Counted from the stretch's first letter, positions 1 to 12,721 are shown. The stretch is 64,000 nucleotides of DNA from Cryptomeria japonica (GCF_030272615.1 NC_081406.1:264471692-264535691), one strand, 5' to 3'. A program made the numbers and translations. Notes: a model not told the origin generated them from the sequence alone.

Positions 1-377
1 AACTCGTTGATTCCGTGCTTTCCAATTTTGGAGGGAGATTGCAGGATCTTTCTCGGGATTTGCTCAATTCCACTCTGACTTGTCATCTCGTGCCGTCGAA
101 GGAACTTTCTCGGCTTTTCTCCATATCCCTATTTTTTAGGGATCTTCCTAAATTTTAGGAGTCAGGTTCATTGGATGGGGAATTTCGTTCCGACTCGGAA
201 TCTATAAAAAATTCCATATTTGGCCGGGATTTGATGTCTAAAAATAGCATAATTGAAAATTCACCCGAGGGGAATTTTTGCTTTTTATTCTTCCTTGACT
301 CCTTGGAATTCGTGCCTTAGGCAAAATTTCAAAATTTCTGTTTGGGTGAAATTTTACCATGCCAAGGATTCATGAAT

Positions 378-1160
378 TTTCCACCTGTGAATGCCTTCAT
401 GGATTCAGCGCCCCAGACCAGGCCTGGGCGCATTTTGGCTCTGTCCGTGGAGAGGTGGAAAATTCCACTTGTGAATGCTTTCTTGATTTCAGCGCCCCAG
501 GCCTGACCTGGGCGCATTTTTGCCATGTCCATGGAGAGGCCGAAAATTGCACTTGTGAATGCCTCCTTGGTTTCAGCGCCCCAGGCCTGACCAGGGCGCA
601 TTTTTGCTCTGTCCATGGAGAGGCGGAAAATTGCACTTGTGAATACCTCCTTGGTTTCAGCGCCCCAGGCCTGACTTGGGCGCATTTTTGCTCTGTCCAT
701 GGAGAGGCGGAAAATTGCACTTGTGAATGCCTTCTTGGTTTTAGCGCCCCAGGCCTGACCTGGGCGCATTTTTGCCTTGTCCATGGAGAGGCAGAAAATT
801 GCACTTGTGAATGCCTCCTTGGTTTCAGTGCCACAGGCCTGACCTGGGCGCATTTTTGCTCTGTCCATGGAGAGGCGAAAAATTGCACTTGTGAATGCCT
901 CCTTGGTTTCAGCGCCCCAGGCCTGACCTGGGCGCATTTTTGCCATGTCCATGGAGGCGGAAAATTGCACTTGTGAATGCATCCTTGGTTTCAGCGCCCG
1001 AGGCCTGACCTCGGCGTATTTTTGCCCTGTCCATGGAGAGGTGGAAAATTGTGCCTGTGAATGACTTCTTGATTTCAGCGCCCCAGGCCCGACCTGGGCG
1101 CATTTTCACTCTGTCCATGGAGCGGCGGAATTTCCTGCTTGTGAATGACTTCCAGACTTG
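378..1160. repeat. 84-bp minisatellite, about nine units
   Basis: The anchor CAGCGCCCCAG (or a one-base variant) recurs at 406, 490, 574, 658, 742, 826, 910, 992 and 1076. All intervals are 84 bp except one of 82. Units are highly similar in the middle and diverge at both ends, as expected for unequal exchange. Each unit holds a GC-rich inverted repeat, GCGCCCCAGG then CCTGA then CCTGGGCGC. Because 84 is a multiple of three, long open frames appear on both strands; these are by-products of the repeat, not genes. Confidence 0.95.
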
Positions 1161-1370
1161 AATGTTTTGACCTTCCACTTCAGGGATGATTCTTCAGATT
1201 TAGCCATTTCAGACCCTTGCCTGTCTGCTTTCAACTTTCCAGATTTAGAAGTGATTGTGCATGCTAACTCTCCGTTGTCTGCTAGCCTGATCCTGCCACA
1301 AATAGACTTTCTCGAAATAGAAACTTTCCAAAATGTCAGAGTTAGAGCCCAAGACAGGGGGCAGGATGAC

Positions 1371-1419
1371 TTACTAAAAATAGAAATTTACTAAAAATAG
1401 AAATTACTAAAAATAGTAA
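1371..1419. repeat. Short A-rich triplicate repeat
   Basis: The motif TTACTAAAAATAGAAA occurs three times in tandem with small variations. It is a local slippage repeat inside the LTR. Confidence 0.75.
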
Positions 1420-1815
1420 GTTTGATTTTTGGCAAAATGGCGACATTTTGGGACTCGGAAAAATCCCTAAAAAATAGGGACTTTCTAAAAAAAGAAAGTT
1501 ACTCCGTTTGGGCTCAAATTTTGCTGGGAGGTCCTCTGAAGGGTCTCGACTCCAGTCGTATGCTTAGTTTTTCCGAAACCCTAACAGGAACCCCTAAAAT
1601 CTAGGACAGAAGGCAAAACCCTAGAAAAAGGACAAAACAAGCCCTAGACTTCATAGAATTTGCTTGACAGAGAAGCAGATTAACTCCAACTGACTCCCAA
1701 ACACCCGTAACGCGGAGAGATTGAAGAGATTGCTACTAACACACACAGAACGAAAGCCAAACGACAAAGGGGGGTCCCTATCTGGGATGGGGTGATGTGT
1801 GATTAGGTCACAACA

Positions 1816-2370
1816 GGACCATATAAAGAAAATTATATATGTCAAGTGGATATCCCTGTTATAAAAGGTTCATGATGAACAATATTGCTATGCTTTTCCT
1901 TTTTTGAAAAGAAGGGCATGCATAGAGTGAGCGTGTTAAGTTTTATTTTGATTTTGTACCATATTTTTGTATAAATGTGACATTTTTGTCTGATTTGGGC
2001 CATGTTATATGAGGAAGATCTCCCAAGAAGCAAAAGAAATATGAGAAAAAAATTAATATTGGATATTGAATTTTGTAGACAAGCTAAGCAAAAGTCACAT
2101 AGATTACCTCAGAAAATGTGTGTACTTCCATCAATCAACATGGTGTTGTGAAATTATAAACAACTCATTATCAGGCATACCTTTTTAATTTTAGCCTTTC
2201 AATGCCTTCAAGTCATAAGCAAGACATTTATCAGTGGTGCAAATGACAGACATTGTGGCTTAGTGGTGTGATAGTCTTTGTCTGCTGTTCATTCATTGGC
2301 TGATCACGGTGTTTACTGACATGGCATTTTGTAATATTTTTCTAGGCCACTTGCTGCCCTTGTCTGCATT
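1816..2370. other. Non-coding spacer
   Basis: AT-rich spacer between the LTR edge at 1815 and the hAT target-site duplication. I see no protein similarity, hairpin or tandem repeat. Confidence 0.6.
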
Positions 2371-2378
2371 GTTCATTC

Positions 2379-5300
2379 CATAGTTGGACTACTTGCAACT
2401 CGGCTCGACTCGCCAAGCCCCTGGGAAAAAAACTCGGCAACTAAAAAACATGCTTAAATTTAATAAAATATGCATTTTTTTTGCAAAATTTAATTGAAGA
2501 TGCACTGGCAATGAATCCTCATCCTCTTCCACTTCCTCATCAATGTCATCCAGCCCAAATCCACCCCCCTCCTCCTCCATAGCATGCCTCTCCAAATCAG
2601 TGATGTCAGTGTCGGAAAACAATGGAGGCTGCTCTTGTGATGTCCAATCACTGTAAGGATCTATATCATCCAAGTCAATTGGACCACCTTCTACTTCCTC
2701 TACCTTACTTAGGCGCAATCGAAGATTATATTGCACGAAGACAAGGTCATTGAGGCGTTTTTGCGCTAACTTGCTCCTCTTCTTCATGTGGATTGCTTCA
2801 AACAAGCTCCAATTGTGCTCACAATTGGATGAACTGCAAGGCTGACATAAGATTGTGAGGGCAAATTTTTTGAGATGTGGGGTGTTTCCACCCCAATTTT
2901 GCCACCAAGCATCTGCAAAATAAATAAAACGGAAAAGTTAGAAAGCAAAGAGAAAAGAGAAAACATAATTTATCAATCATTTTAGATCCCAAAATCCAAA
3001 TGGCAAATGTTATACTTGGGGTTTGAGTGGTTCTTCCTCTCCTAGCCAACTCTGAAGAGAATAGCTTACCCCTTACTCCCTCATAATTTTGGAGTTCACT
3101 CACAATGAGGTCTCTCTCCTCAACATTGGGTACCATCCTCTCAATGCATGTACTGAGGCCCTCCATGACCTCTCCATTCGGATCTGAGTAAGAACCCCCG
3201 AACCTAAAACGAGGGTTGAGGAAATACCCTGCTGCATGAATGGGTTGGTGGAGCTGATTGTTCCTCCTCCTATCAACAATTTGCCAAATGGGATCAAATT
3301 TGAGTCTATCCCCCTTGTAGTAATTTCTGATAGACTCCTTGGCCCTATCCATGGCCTCATAAAGATATCCCATTGGGGTTTTATCCCCATCCACCAAGCG
3401 AAGAACTCGAACCAAGGGCTTTGACAGCTACAATTGAAAAATACAAATTACAAAAAGATTAATTAATGAAGTTACAAATTAGTAATGAGAGACGTGAATC
3501 AAGAATAATTAAAAATTAAAGTTTTGAAATTACCTTTACAATCTCTTCAGCCCTTTGTGCAAATTGACTGTCGAAGACTATGCATGTGACAACCTTTTCT
3601 TCAAGCTTCTTTGAATAAGGTGAGTTAAGCCATTCTCCACCCACAAACATTTGTTTCAAAGAAGTCAATGCAGCAAGAAGACTTTGCAACGTCAAGAAAA
3701 TCGTTGCAAACCTTGTGACCCCAACTCTCACCAAATCTTTCCCTTGGGTGTGTCATCTCATCAAATTTAGGACCCAAGGGTGATTGTAAATATATTTGGT
3801 GATCCTCCTTGCATCTTCCATATCTGGAGTCACCCACTCAAGTTTTTCTATGTCCTCCAAAAGAAGGTCAAGGACATGTGTTGCACAAGGTGTCCAAAAA
3901 AGAGTGGGGTGCCTCTCTTGGAGGATTCTTCCTACAAAAGAAGTTATTCTTAAGAAAGACGCAACCAAGTAAAACAAAGCCACAACAAATGAAAATATTG
4001 CTAATGCCTAGAGGTGATAATTCAAAAGGATTCTACCTGCTGACATATACGCTGCTGCATTATCTATGATGATTTGCACCACATTCTCTACCCCCACCTC
4101 CATGACAACATGCTCCAACATTCCAACCAATGTTTTTGCATTTTTCACCTTGCTGGAGGCATCAACAGATTTCAAGAACACTACATTGTCCTTGCAACAA
4201 CCAAAAAATTGATGATGGTGCAGTTCTTGCCATTTGTCCACCCATCAAAAATAATGGTGCAGCAATAATTTGCCCATTTAATTTTTTGTTCCTCCATCAC
4301 TTCTCTTGCTCTAGTAATTGCATTTGTGAGCAACCTGCAAGAGCAAAGTGAAATTAGGTCTTTTTACACAATTTTGATTTAATAAACAAGAAATCTAAAA
4401 AATAATTAAAAATGAAATCAAGTGGACTATGTAGTAATTTACTAACCTCCCACTCAAATCCTTGCGAGAAGGGGCCTTGTACCCCTTTCTTTCAACTGTC
4501 ATAGCGGTCACCAAATTCAGCCAATAAGGATTGTCCGCCACATTGAATGGAATGTTGTTGAAGTACCAAAAATCAACTGCTGCAATGTCGGTTTTCTCAT
4601 GTGCCTCCCTATTCCATCTAGTGGCCTCTAATGATGGTTGTGCTCCAGGTGTGCTCCTGGGCACAAAATAATCACCTATGGACCCTAATCGTGATGATGC
4701 AACAGCGCTAGGTACTCTACTAGAGGAAGCAGAAGCGATGGGCGAGGTGGTGGTGGGTTTGCGGATATGTGGGCCATGCCGAGAGCCCACTATACCCTCA
4801 AGTGCTTCTTGTTCCTCTTCAATGTCAATAGAAACCCCTGGAGATACAACTATGGCTGATCTCATGGCTAGCTTTGCCCTCTCCCTTTGCAATTTCTTCT
4901 CTTCCTCATTTGCAAGTAGGGCATTCATTTGTTTTTTTATTTCTTGATTGGTCCCATGGCATGCTCTAGCATCATGCCTGTCTATTCCTGCAAGGTGGTA
5001 TTTGAGGCGGTTGATGCCTCCATGAAGTATTTTCTCACACTTTATGCATATAACTGACCCAAGATCGGGTCCCTAATAGGCATACCTCCATGACCCATCT
5101 CTAGCACCTTTAGGACGGGTGCCTATATATCCAGATGGGCATGGATCTAGTGGCCATTCCTCCCTTGCCTTGATTAATGCTTAACCTACACATACAAAGT
5201 GAATTTTTTTTTAAACATTTTAGTTAAACAATTTAGCAAACTATCTACATTAGTTTAAATAAATTTAGACATCATTCAAAGTTTTCTAACAAAAAATATT

Positions 5301-5763
5301 AGGGTTTGAATTTTTTTGAAAACTAGAGATTCTTCAAAAAAATTGTGAAAAATTCAACAAAACTTGTCAAATCTAGTGTTAAATCTTGTGCAAATAACTT
5401 AGAAAGGATTTAGACTACTTAGGAATGATTTCTAATTCATCTAAATGCAACAAAAAATAAACAAATTGTTTTCAAAATGCATAGAAAAAAAAAAAACTAA
5501 CTAACCTAGGAATCTGATTTTCCTTTAAAAATCACCTCAAATTCCCTTCAAATCCACTTGAAATGAGCAAGAATGGCTTGAAATCTCCTTGCTGGTCACT
5601 CTTCCCCCTTCTCACCAAAAATTCCAGCTCAAAAAATGAAATGGCATGAACTTTAGACGTTTTTTTCTTTTGTGCTAGCGTGGCCGAGTTTTCGCCAAAA
5701 ACTCGCCTGGCCCAAAAACCCGGCGAGCGGGGAGTCATTCTACTCCCTCTCCTTGGCTGTATT
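2379..5763 (-). mobile_element. hAT-superfamily DNA transposon, transposase-bearing
   Basis: GTTCATTC lies at 2371-2378 and again at 5764-5771, the 8-bp duplication size of hAT elements; the match extends to ATTGTTCATTC. The left end begins CATAGTTG and runs into CTCGGCTCGACTCGCC. The other end is degenerate but carries the same theme of CTCGCC and ACTCGGCC blocks. The left end also resembles that of the element at 22938 (CATAGTTG then a CTCGAC block), so the two probably belong to one family. The interior encodes a minus-strand hAT transposase. Confidence 0.7.
2389..5080 (-). pseudogene. hAT transposase (BED finger, DUF659, dimerisation domain), decayed
   Basis: Read right to left, the parts come in the usual hAT order. 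First is a BED-type zinc finger around 4940-5060 (CIKC, then a histidine-rich stretch with KYHLAGI). A low-complexity linker follows, then DUF659 at about 4440-4640 (WYFNNIPFNVADNPYW) and 4037-4241 (VFLKSVDAS, IIIDNAAAY). The catalytic core continues at 3520-3931 (HPTLFWTPC, VGVTRFATIFLTLQSL) and 3015-3415 (VLRLVDGDKTPMGYLYEAMD). The C-terminal dimerisation domain is at 2450-2925 (CEHNWSLFEAIH). Introns are visible, for example 3932-4036 with GT and AG borders that join AG to RILQERHP. An in-frame TGA at 3750-3752 interrupts the core, so it is called a pseudogene, although most exons look well kept. Its role was cut-and-paste transposition in the nucleus. Confidence 0.8.
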
Positions 5764-6049
5764 GTTCATTCTGCTTGCTATCTTTGTCAGCGCCATTCAT
5801 TCCATTGAGGAAGCTCACTAGATTGTTGGATCTCTTTGACAAAGACCATCCCAGTTTTGGATCTCTGCATTGGGAGGGACTGCAGCGGCATCACTGTTTT
5901 CCTCTGCTGTGTCCTGAATCTTTATAATGCTATTTCCTTTTTAAGATTTGTATCTTATTGTTATGGTTTTAGTTTTAAAATTTTCTTAGGGTTAACATAT
6001 ATGCCTCAATTTTGATTAGCTTTCAAATTAAAAATATATGATAGTATTT

Positions 6050-6203
6050 ATAATCTTATCAAGGATCACTATTCATATAAAAATATATTTTTAATTAATT
6101 TTAGGTTTTTTAAATTTATCATATATATAATCTTATTGAGGATCACTATTCATATTTAGTACATTTTTAATTAATTTTAGGGTTTTTAAATTTATTTAAA
6201 TTT
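6050..6203. repeat. 77-bp tandem duplication
   Basis: ATAATCTTAT then GAGGATCACTATTCAT-like sequence starts at 6050 and again at 6127. The two units share most of their length up to the TTTTAAATTTA end. AT-rich and non-coding. Confidence 0.8.
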
Positions 6204-7670
6204 TAATATTGTTATTTAAAATAATATATTTATATTCGTTGAATTGAATTACAAATTATTTTCCAAATTTTGAGTCATCGGACTTGATCCAAGTTCTATC
6301 TCTGCTGAACTTGAACACAATGACGAACCTTATGACTTAGCTCTCAGATTTCATGGGAGTAGAACTCAAATTCCCAGGTCTAACTCTTTTGTAACTCATG
6401 AATACTGTTAAGGTACATGGAAGTATTTATCTCTGGTGGGAACTTCTTACAGCTCAAATTTGCAAATATTGTGTGATGAAAACTGTTAGACCTGTATAAC
6501 AGAAGATTTATTTTCATAGATCCAAAACATCTCCAAAATAGACACTACCAATTAAACGTCGTTGGGAAGACTGATACTGTTATATTTATTATTGATTTGA
6601 GCAAACAATGTTAGAAAAGTAAATCAATCCTAGTTATTCAGTTGTTCAAATCTTTGTTTGCAGTATGTGATGCTGGCTATTTTGAAGTGCAGAAATATCA
6701 GATTTTACCATAATCTGATGTCACATATGTCAACTACAAAATGATATTGCTTGCATATGCCACTTGGAGATATGCAGTATGAAGCTTGACATGTCTTTTT
6801 CAGATTTTCTGGGGAGGGGGTAATGGCGATGAATTCCCCGTGTCCTTGTACAAGTATCCTGGTTTCCACTGGCATCAATTTCCAAGCAAATGTATTCAGC
6901 CTTCATTCTTGACTGTAGTGATTGTGTGAAAAAACAATCAATGGTACATTTTTGTCCTTAGCTTATACTGTTTACCTATTTGAAATGAAATTCATGCAGC
7001 TGTCATAAAATCTTTTGTTGTACAAAAGGAAAATGAAGACTGCAAAAGACATTACAATGTTCACAAAAGAAGACCACCATGGCTGGAAACCAAACCCTCA
7101 GGTATCATTGTTCAGCAACCTGTTTGAGAAGCCAACAATGTTACCCTGTATCACTACAGGAGTACCAATGCCAAGTTTAAGAATGCTTGTTGGGGATAGT
7201 CTATGTCTAACGAGATCTGGTTGAACACTTATGGGAGTTAGCTGATTCTGCATAAGGCCTCTCCCAACTTTCAAAGTAGAAGTACACATATTAGGAAAAC
7301 AATTGGTGATGTTATCTTGTCCTGAAGATCTATGCCATAGAAGAGGGGCACTAGAGGGTTCATGTCGTCGATAAGAGATAGAGCTATGACTATTAGAGTG
7401 AGAGTTGGGGTTTCAAAGAATCTTAGCCATAGTAGGTTGCAATGATGAGTAATACCTCATTTGAGAATAATATGGTCACCCTAGTAGTGGCTAAAGATAA
7501 TCGGCTATAGAGGTGTTATATCATGCATGTTAAGAAGAACATTGTTACTCTTTGCATGCTATGTTATGACTAGTGTATAGAATTTGCCAAATAGTTGTTT
7601 TCCTTTGCTATATCTATGGTTCAAAAGCTTAGATGTCTTGGACTTGAAACTGGACAAAAACACGACACAT

Positions 7671-7696
7671 CACACACACACACACACACACACACA
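7671..7696. repeat. CA dinucleotide microsatellite
   Basis: About 13 uninterrupted CA units. Confidence 0.95.
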
Positions 7697-7822
7697 TTGA
7701 GAACTACCTATGTTCCCCGTCTTTAGCAATTTTTTGCCTTTAAGCATATTGGGGACACATGGATGCCTCAAAAACATCCCTGGTTGTTCCTGATAAAAAA
7801 GAATTGGACCTAATGTCCTTGA

Positions 7823-7858
7823 GATGGTTGGGGATGCTAATGACATCCCCCAACCATC
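7823..7858. repeat. Near-perfect 14-bp-arm hairpin
   Basis: GATGGTTGGGGATG is followed by a 7-base loop and then CATCCCCCAACCATC. The arms pair fully except for one extra C. No surrounding gene explains it. Confidence 0.85.
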
Positions 7859-9309
7859 CTAGGGACAGCCAACTGTCTTGTGCAATTGCTTTCAGATATT
7901 AAAAAAAAACCAAAATCAATTAATATTTATTTTAATGTTTTCTTTTGTTGGCCCCCACACTACACTCAGTCCTAAACGAGTAAAGAAGCCCCCTAATCCA
8001 TTTCAATTCATTTTTTACATGCCAAAAATGTTTGTAGATAAGTTGGAGGGAAAAATATCATTTTGAGCGAGGTTTGAAGGTACAATTGGACAAATCAAAA
8101 CTAAGGCAACATTATTGAGCAGTTTGTAGTGAGATAGCAAAACAAGTAGTGAAGATTCCCCCACATAGTTCTTCATGATAGGGATACAATTCTAGTATGC
8201 GAAATTTGTCAAAATCACACCTTCCTCTCATCCTCAAGCCCCAAGCTTACCACCATTCCTACCTCTATACTTGTGTCATGCCTCCAAGTGGGTGCCATAG
8301 TCTTGCTAGTAATACGGGTAGAAGAAGATGCCATCTCTATTTGCAAAGTTGGAATTTGGAATACCTAGCAAAAATGCAAAAAAATAAATTTTAATATGTT
8401 AAACCCTAGCTTTGAAAGGAGAAAGAAAAGGGAAAAAAGAAAACATGAAATATTAAAACCATAGAAATGCTAGAATAGAGAAAGAGTGAAAGAGAATAAT
8501 GGAAACAAAAATCGAAGTTATATACCTTTCAAAAGTAGTCAAGAAATCTCCTAAATCAGTCCAAGATCTCACTTCCAAGTGAGTAAAAATAACCTAAAAA
8601 TTAATACAATGAAATCAAAAAGTGAAAGGCAAAAGAGCGTAAACTAGAAAATGAGCAAGAAATGCCGTTTTTTCTTTTCTCAAGCAATGGCTTGTAGTTT
8701 TCCATCGTCAAGAGAGTTTTGACATGGGCCCCATGGTTACTTGCTAGTTTATTGGCAAGTTACTTGGGGCCCACTTCAATAATAAGTGTTTGTAGGAGAG
8801 CACTTGAGTAGACACAATCACTGAAGATCCTACCACACTTTAAACTTAAAAATTAAAATCGTTAGTATATTCTTGCTGTCCTTTATACAACCTAACCAGG
8901 TTCTTGACAACGAAACTATTGTTAGCAAGAAAAAGGGGGAACATAGACCAAATTTATGAGCCCCAAGTAATTTCTAGATGTTGTGTTTATACCCCAAACT
9001 CATTTATACAAAGGGAGCAAGGAGTTAATCTGGACAAACCCTTAACTAGTCAACATAATATTGGAACATAGTTAATTCACAAGACATAACATATAATATA
9101 TGGAACTCCGATACATTTGTTTTATCAAAGATCATTCATGTACATTCATTGTAACATTATATTTCCTTATTACATTATGTGTCCTTTATGTATCACATAT
9201 TATATCTCTTTCTCATATATCTCCTATTATCTCAGATCTACCTTATACATCCTCTCTTTTCTAACATTACATCTTTTGTTATACAAATATCTATCTAATG
9301 GGACGTGAC

Positions 9310-10360
9310 CCATACATATTATTCCTAATCTAGATGATGCTTCTTTAGTTTGAAGCTCCACAAGCTCTTTGTGGTAAAGTGTAGTAGGATCATCAATGGC
9401 TATGTCTGCTCAACTGCTTTCTTGGCAACATCATCCCCCTTTTCTAAATGTTGGCTTTTCCTTAAGCCAAATTCTACTCAAGATTGGTATGATAGTGTTT
9501 AGGTCAGGATCCATTAATATGGCATTGTAGAATTGTTCCATCTAATTTCGTTAGTCTTATTGCTCTAGAATCTAGAATGTCTTTGATTTCATAAGGGCCG
9601 AGCCAATAGACTTTCAAATTTCCTTGAGTTGAAATTGCTTTGATTTGATATTATGGCCATGCCAAGCCTTTTCCAGACTTCGTTTTGGAAATAGACGGTG
9701 TTCTGCAAATTGTCTTTCTTCATCTAATTTGCCTAATTCTTCTAGCCTTTGCTTTTTGGAGTTATCATTTATGAGCCTCAAGGAGAGTGTTGTTTGAAGA
9801 TTGTGGACGACGAAACTGATAGGTAAACTAACCTCTCGTGCATAAACTAGTTCAAAGGGAGTAAACTTGGTAGATCATTTGTAGGTGGTGTGGTAAGCCT
9901 AGAGTACTGCAGGTATCTTAATATCCCAATCTATTCTGTTTGCATCACACATCTTGGTTAACGTAGTCCCAATAATCTTGTTGAGTGCTCCATTGGCTTG
10001 TGGATGTCATGGTGTGCTCTGGTTGTGGGTAATCATGAAATTGTCCAATAACTCTTTGATAATTTTATTTGCAAAATGCTTACGTAGGTCACTAATTATG
10101 CTTGGTGGGCATCCAAATCTAGTAATTATGCAATGGTAGAGGAATTCAACAGTTGTGTATGAGGTAGAATCATTGGTTGGTTCAACTTCAGCCCATTTTG
10201 TTAGATAATTGATGTCGGTGATGATGAATTGAGCCTTATAAATCTTTGCTAGAGGGTTTATAGGTCCAATGAAGTCAATAGCCTATTTTTCAAATAAAAA
10301 TTGTGCTAGAATTAGGCAAAGGGGCATTTTATCTCTGGTGGTAGGTCATCCTGTTTGTTG
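9310..10360 (-). pseudogene. Athila/Tat-type Gypsy integrase core and pol tail, decayed
   Basis: Minus-strand translation gives an integrase core. DFIGPINPLAKIYKAQF is followed by ITDINYLTKWAEVEP (first catalytic Asp), then IISDLRKHFANK (second Asp), then HPQANGALNK, where the catalytic Glu seems to be lost. Downstream are AYHTTYK and FTPFELVYAREV, typical of the integrase end, and a tail with DDPTTLYHKELVELQ. Several stops and the altered Glu show it is dead. It is the 3' part of the pol whose RT part lies at 18526-19140. Confidence 0.85.
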
Positions 10361-10369
10361 ATAGATGTC

Positions 10370-11365
10370 TCAATTTTTGGTGTAACTTTTAGAATCTTTA
10401 TGTAAAGTAGGCCACCATTGGCTAGCCATTATAACCTTCCGTGCAGTGGCTTCTTTGTAGTTATGTCCATCGGCTGTGCCTTTGTGTGCTTCTCTTAGGA
10501 TTTCATCTCGTTCATGTTCACATACCACTCTGTAGAGAATTTTATCTATTCCTTTTTTGTATAGTACTCCTATCATTGTGAAAGGGAGTGACTGCCATAG
10601 TAAAAGTTGTTTATTGTATGTCCACATATCAATAAGGCATTCATTGATAGGGAACAGTGTGGCAATGTCATGAATTTCTTCCCGCACTACAGTTATTTTG
10701 AATAAATGTGTGTCAAGTAAGTCCTCCTTAGCCTCATCCAATTCTTTTCTTATGTCAATTCAAGAAAGGTAGTCTGGACCTTGGTTATTTCTACTAAATT
10801 TGACCATGATATTGAAATTGAATTCTTGGAACAAAAGTAATCATCTATAGATTCCCCCTTGAAGTATTGATTTATTCAGTAGAAACTTTAGAGTTACATG
10901 ATTTGTATAGAAAGTGAAGGGTGTGGACAGATGGTAGTGGCAGAACTTATGTAATGCATACACCATAGCCGGGGCCTCCCTTTCGGTGGTTGTATAATTT
11001 CGTTTTGTTTGCAAAAGTTTCCAATTGGCAAAGGCGATGGGGTGATATTTGTTAGCGTAAGGTTGTGCAAGGACTGCTCCTATAGCTATTTTGGAGGCAT
11101 CTACATGGACATGGAAGGGGACTGTTCAATCAGGAAATATGAGGATAGGTACTTTTGAAATCTTTTGTTTTAGAGTGTCAAAAGGTTAGGCATTCTTCAG
11201 TCTAAGTGATTTCTTTATTAGTATTCTTCTTCAAGAGTTCTTCTAGAGGGGTTGCTAAGGTGTCATATCCTTTAATAAACTTCCAGTGATAGCTTTTGTA
11301 TCCTAGAAATGTTTTGACCTTCAGAGTTGTCTTGGGTGGTGGTAATTGAAGAGAACTCAGTTGTA
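10370..11365 (-). pseudogene. Gypsy RT thumb, RNase H and integrase zinc-binding segment
   Basis: From 11365 leftward the minus strand reads LQLPPPKTTLKVKTFLGY and HWKFIKGYDTLATPLEELL, the end of RT. Next come HVHVDASKIAIGAVLAQP and KRNYTTTEREAPAMVYALHK, then FTFYTNHVTLKFLLNK (RNase H), and a GPDYLS motif typical of the Tat/Athila branch. At 10370-10741 there is an open frame ending CEHERDEILREAHKG and WWPTLHKDSKSY, the integrase zinc-binding region. The frame is broken by stops elsewhere. It continues directly from the RT at 18526 once the nested block is taken out. Confidence 0.85.
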
Positions 11366-12721
11366 TAGAGATGGGGGGTGAATTAATATAACAACAATCT
11401 TTTACTCTTCCAAAAATTAATTAACTGCAGCAGTAATATTTCAAAACTTAATCATCCATAGAAATAACACATGCAAGATCTAACAATGAGGCACACAAGA
11501 AAAACACACGATTTATGTGGAAACCATTGCAGGAGAAAACCATGACAAAATATTGCTTACATTAAACTCTTCTTACAAATTTTGTAGGTACAAACCCACA
11601 GAACACACCAATCTTCTCTTAATGATTTGTAGGCACCAACCCATTGGAGACACTGTTGACGTGTATTTTATACACAATCATACACAGAATAAAATACCAA
11701 TAGGTATCTTATCCTCTCTTGAGAAAATAGTCTCTAACTGCTGAAGATCTGCAAAAAGGATCAGTTAGATGGACTCCAAGGTTCTTTTAGTGGGGTCTCC
11801 ACGTGTGGACAAGCTTTTTAGTGGTATGATGTGATTTGCTGTTTCCTCCAAGGGGTCTTACGTATTCAAAGCTCGAAGATTTTACTAAACTAAAGGAACT
11901 TTCAAAAAAAGCAAAAGATAGGGTTTAAGGAAGTCTAATCTAACCTAACCCTATGAACGACTTAGCATGAATGAGATTTGGCAAGACTCAACTAACTTCA
12001 ATTTTGCCATAAGATAACAACTCAATTGAAATTAGTGCGATCTTCTAAGGTAATAATGATGTTCAATGCATCAAAGACCAAGGACACTACTACAAAGGTA
12101 CATATCCTAGATACGAAAATGCTTGAAGGTTAAGGACTCAAAATGTTCTCCAGTCGACCACGCAAGGCGTTCCTACAATCAGCAAGAAGCTAGTGGTTTG
12201 GATAGCGAATCCTACCAAATATCAAATCTCACACTTAGTCTTTCAAATTAACAAACTACTTTGATTGAGCGTGATTCAAGTACATCCAACAACCATGAAG
12301 ATAACTTAAGAAATTTGCAACAAAACACCATGACTTCAATATTTCATTGATTTCCAAGTCATCATATACAACAATTGCTTGAATTTCTCTCTTCAAGACT
12401 CAATCTTGCTACAAAATGAAATTACTTCTAATTCTAATCTCTCTATTTCACTCTTATCTGACTATTCGACTATTAACTATTCACTCTTACCAAATGAAAT
12501 GAAAAATGGGGGTATAAATAGCATCCCCAGTTACAATGAAAGGTCCAGATTGAAAGTAAATCAACGGACAAGATCATGACACCTAAACCCTAATTAGGGT
12601 TTGTTACAAATGACCTCCTTTTTACTGAACAATATTAAATACATAACCAAATATTAAATTCGGCACAAAAATCTAGGAGGTATCAACCAATGAGAAATAA
12701 GATGTCATGTCATCTGTAACA
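11366..12721 (-). mobile_element. LTR-like segment, TGTTACAG...CTATACA
   Basis: On the minus strand this 1.36-kb stretch opens TGTTACAGATGACATG and ends AATTCACCCCCC then CTCTATACA, so it has TG...CA borders. It carries a TATA-like GCTATTTATACC near 12505-12520 and a TTAGGGTTT stretch. No protein is encoded. I read it as the 3' LTR of the block, but no matching 5' copy was found. Confidence 0.45.

Larger units (their letters stand above)
1..1815 (-). mobile_element. LTR (partial), TGTTGTGACC family, copy 1
   Basis: On the minus strand the sequence from 1815 leftward begins TGTTGTGACC, then a CACATC.CCCCATC block and a GGGACCCCCC run. The same opening of about 45 bases occurs at 17914, and the flanks diverge right outside it at both sites. 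This marks position 1815 as an element edge, read as the 5' end of a long LTR. Inside are short T-rich and CCCTAAAA-type stretches, a triplicated A-rich motif near 1371-1419, and an 84-bp minisatellite. No coding domain is visible and the other end lies beyond base 1. The family assignment rests on similarity of the two copies only. Confidence 0.6.
5772..9300. other. Non-coding spacer with small repeats
   Basis: No convincing gene is present over 3.5 kb. It holds a 77-bp tandem duplication at 6050, a CA microsatellite at 7671, a near-perfect hairpin at 7823, and a short coding-like segment near 6279-6350. That segment resembles one near 28160-28235. The short open frames here lack known domains. 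The last few hundred bases may include the LTR of the Gypsy element that follows, but I could not find its edges. Confidence 0.5.

Noticed and set aside
329-982. Open frames of about 200 codons on both strands, repeat-protein-like
   Set aside because: They are direct translations of the 84-bp minisatellite, whose unit is a multiple of three; neither has a credible start context or family.
7015-7224. 69-codon open frame, plus strand
   Set aside because: No domain, no splice or promoter support, similar in length to chance frames in this window.
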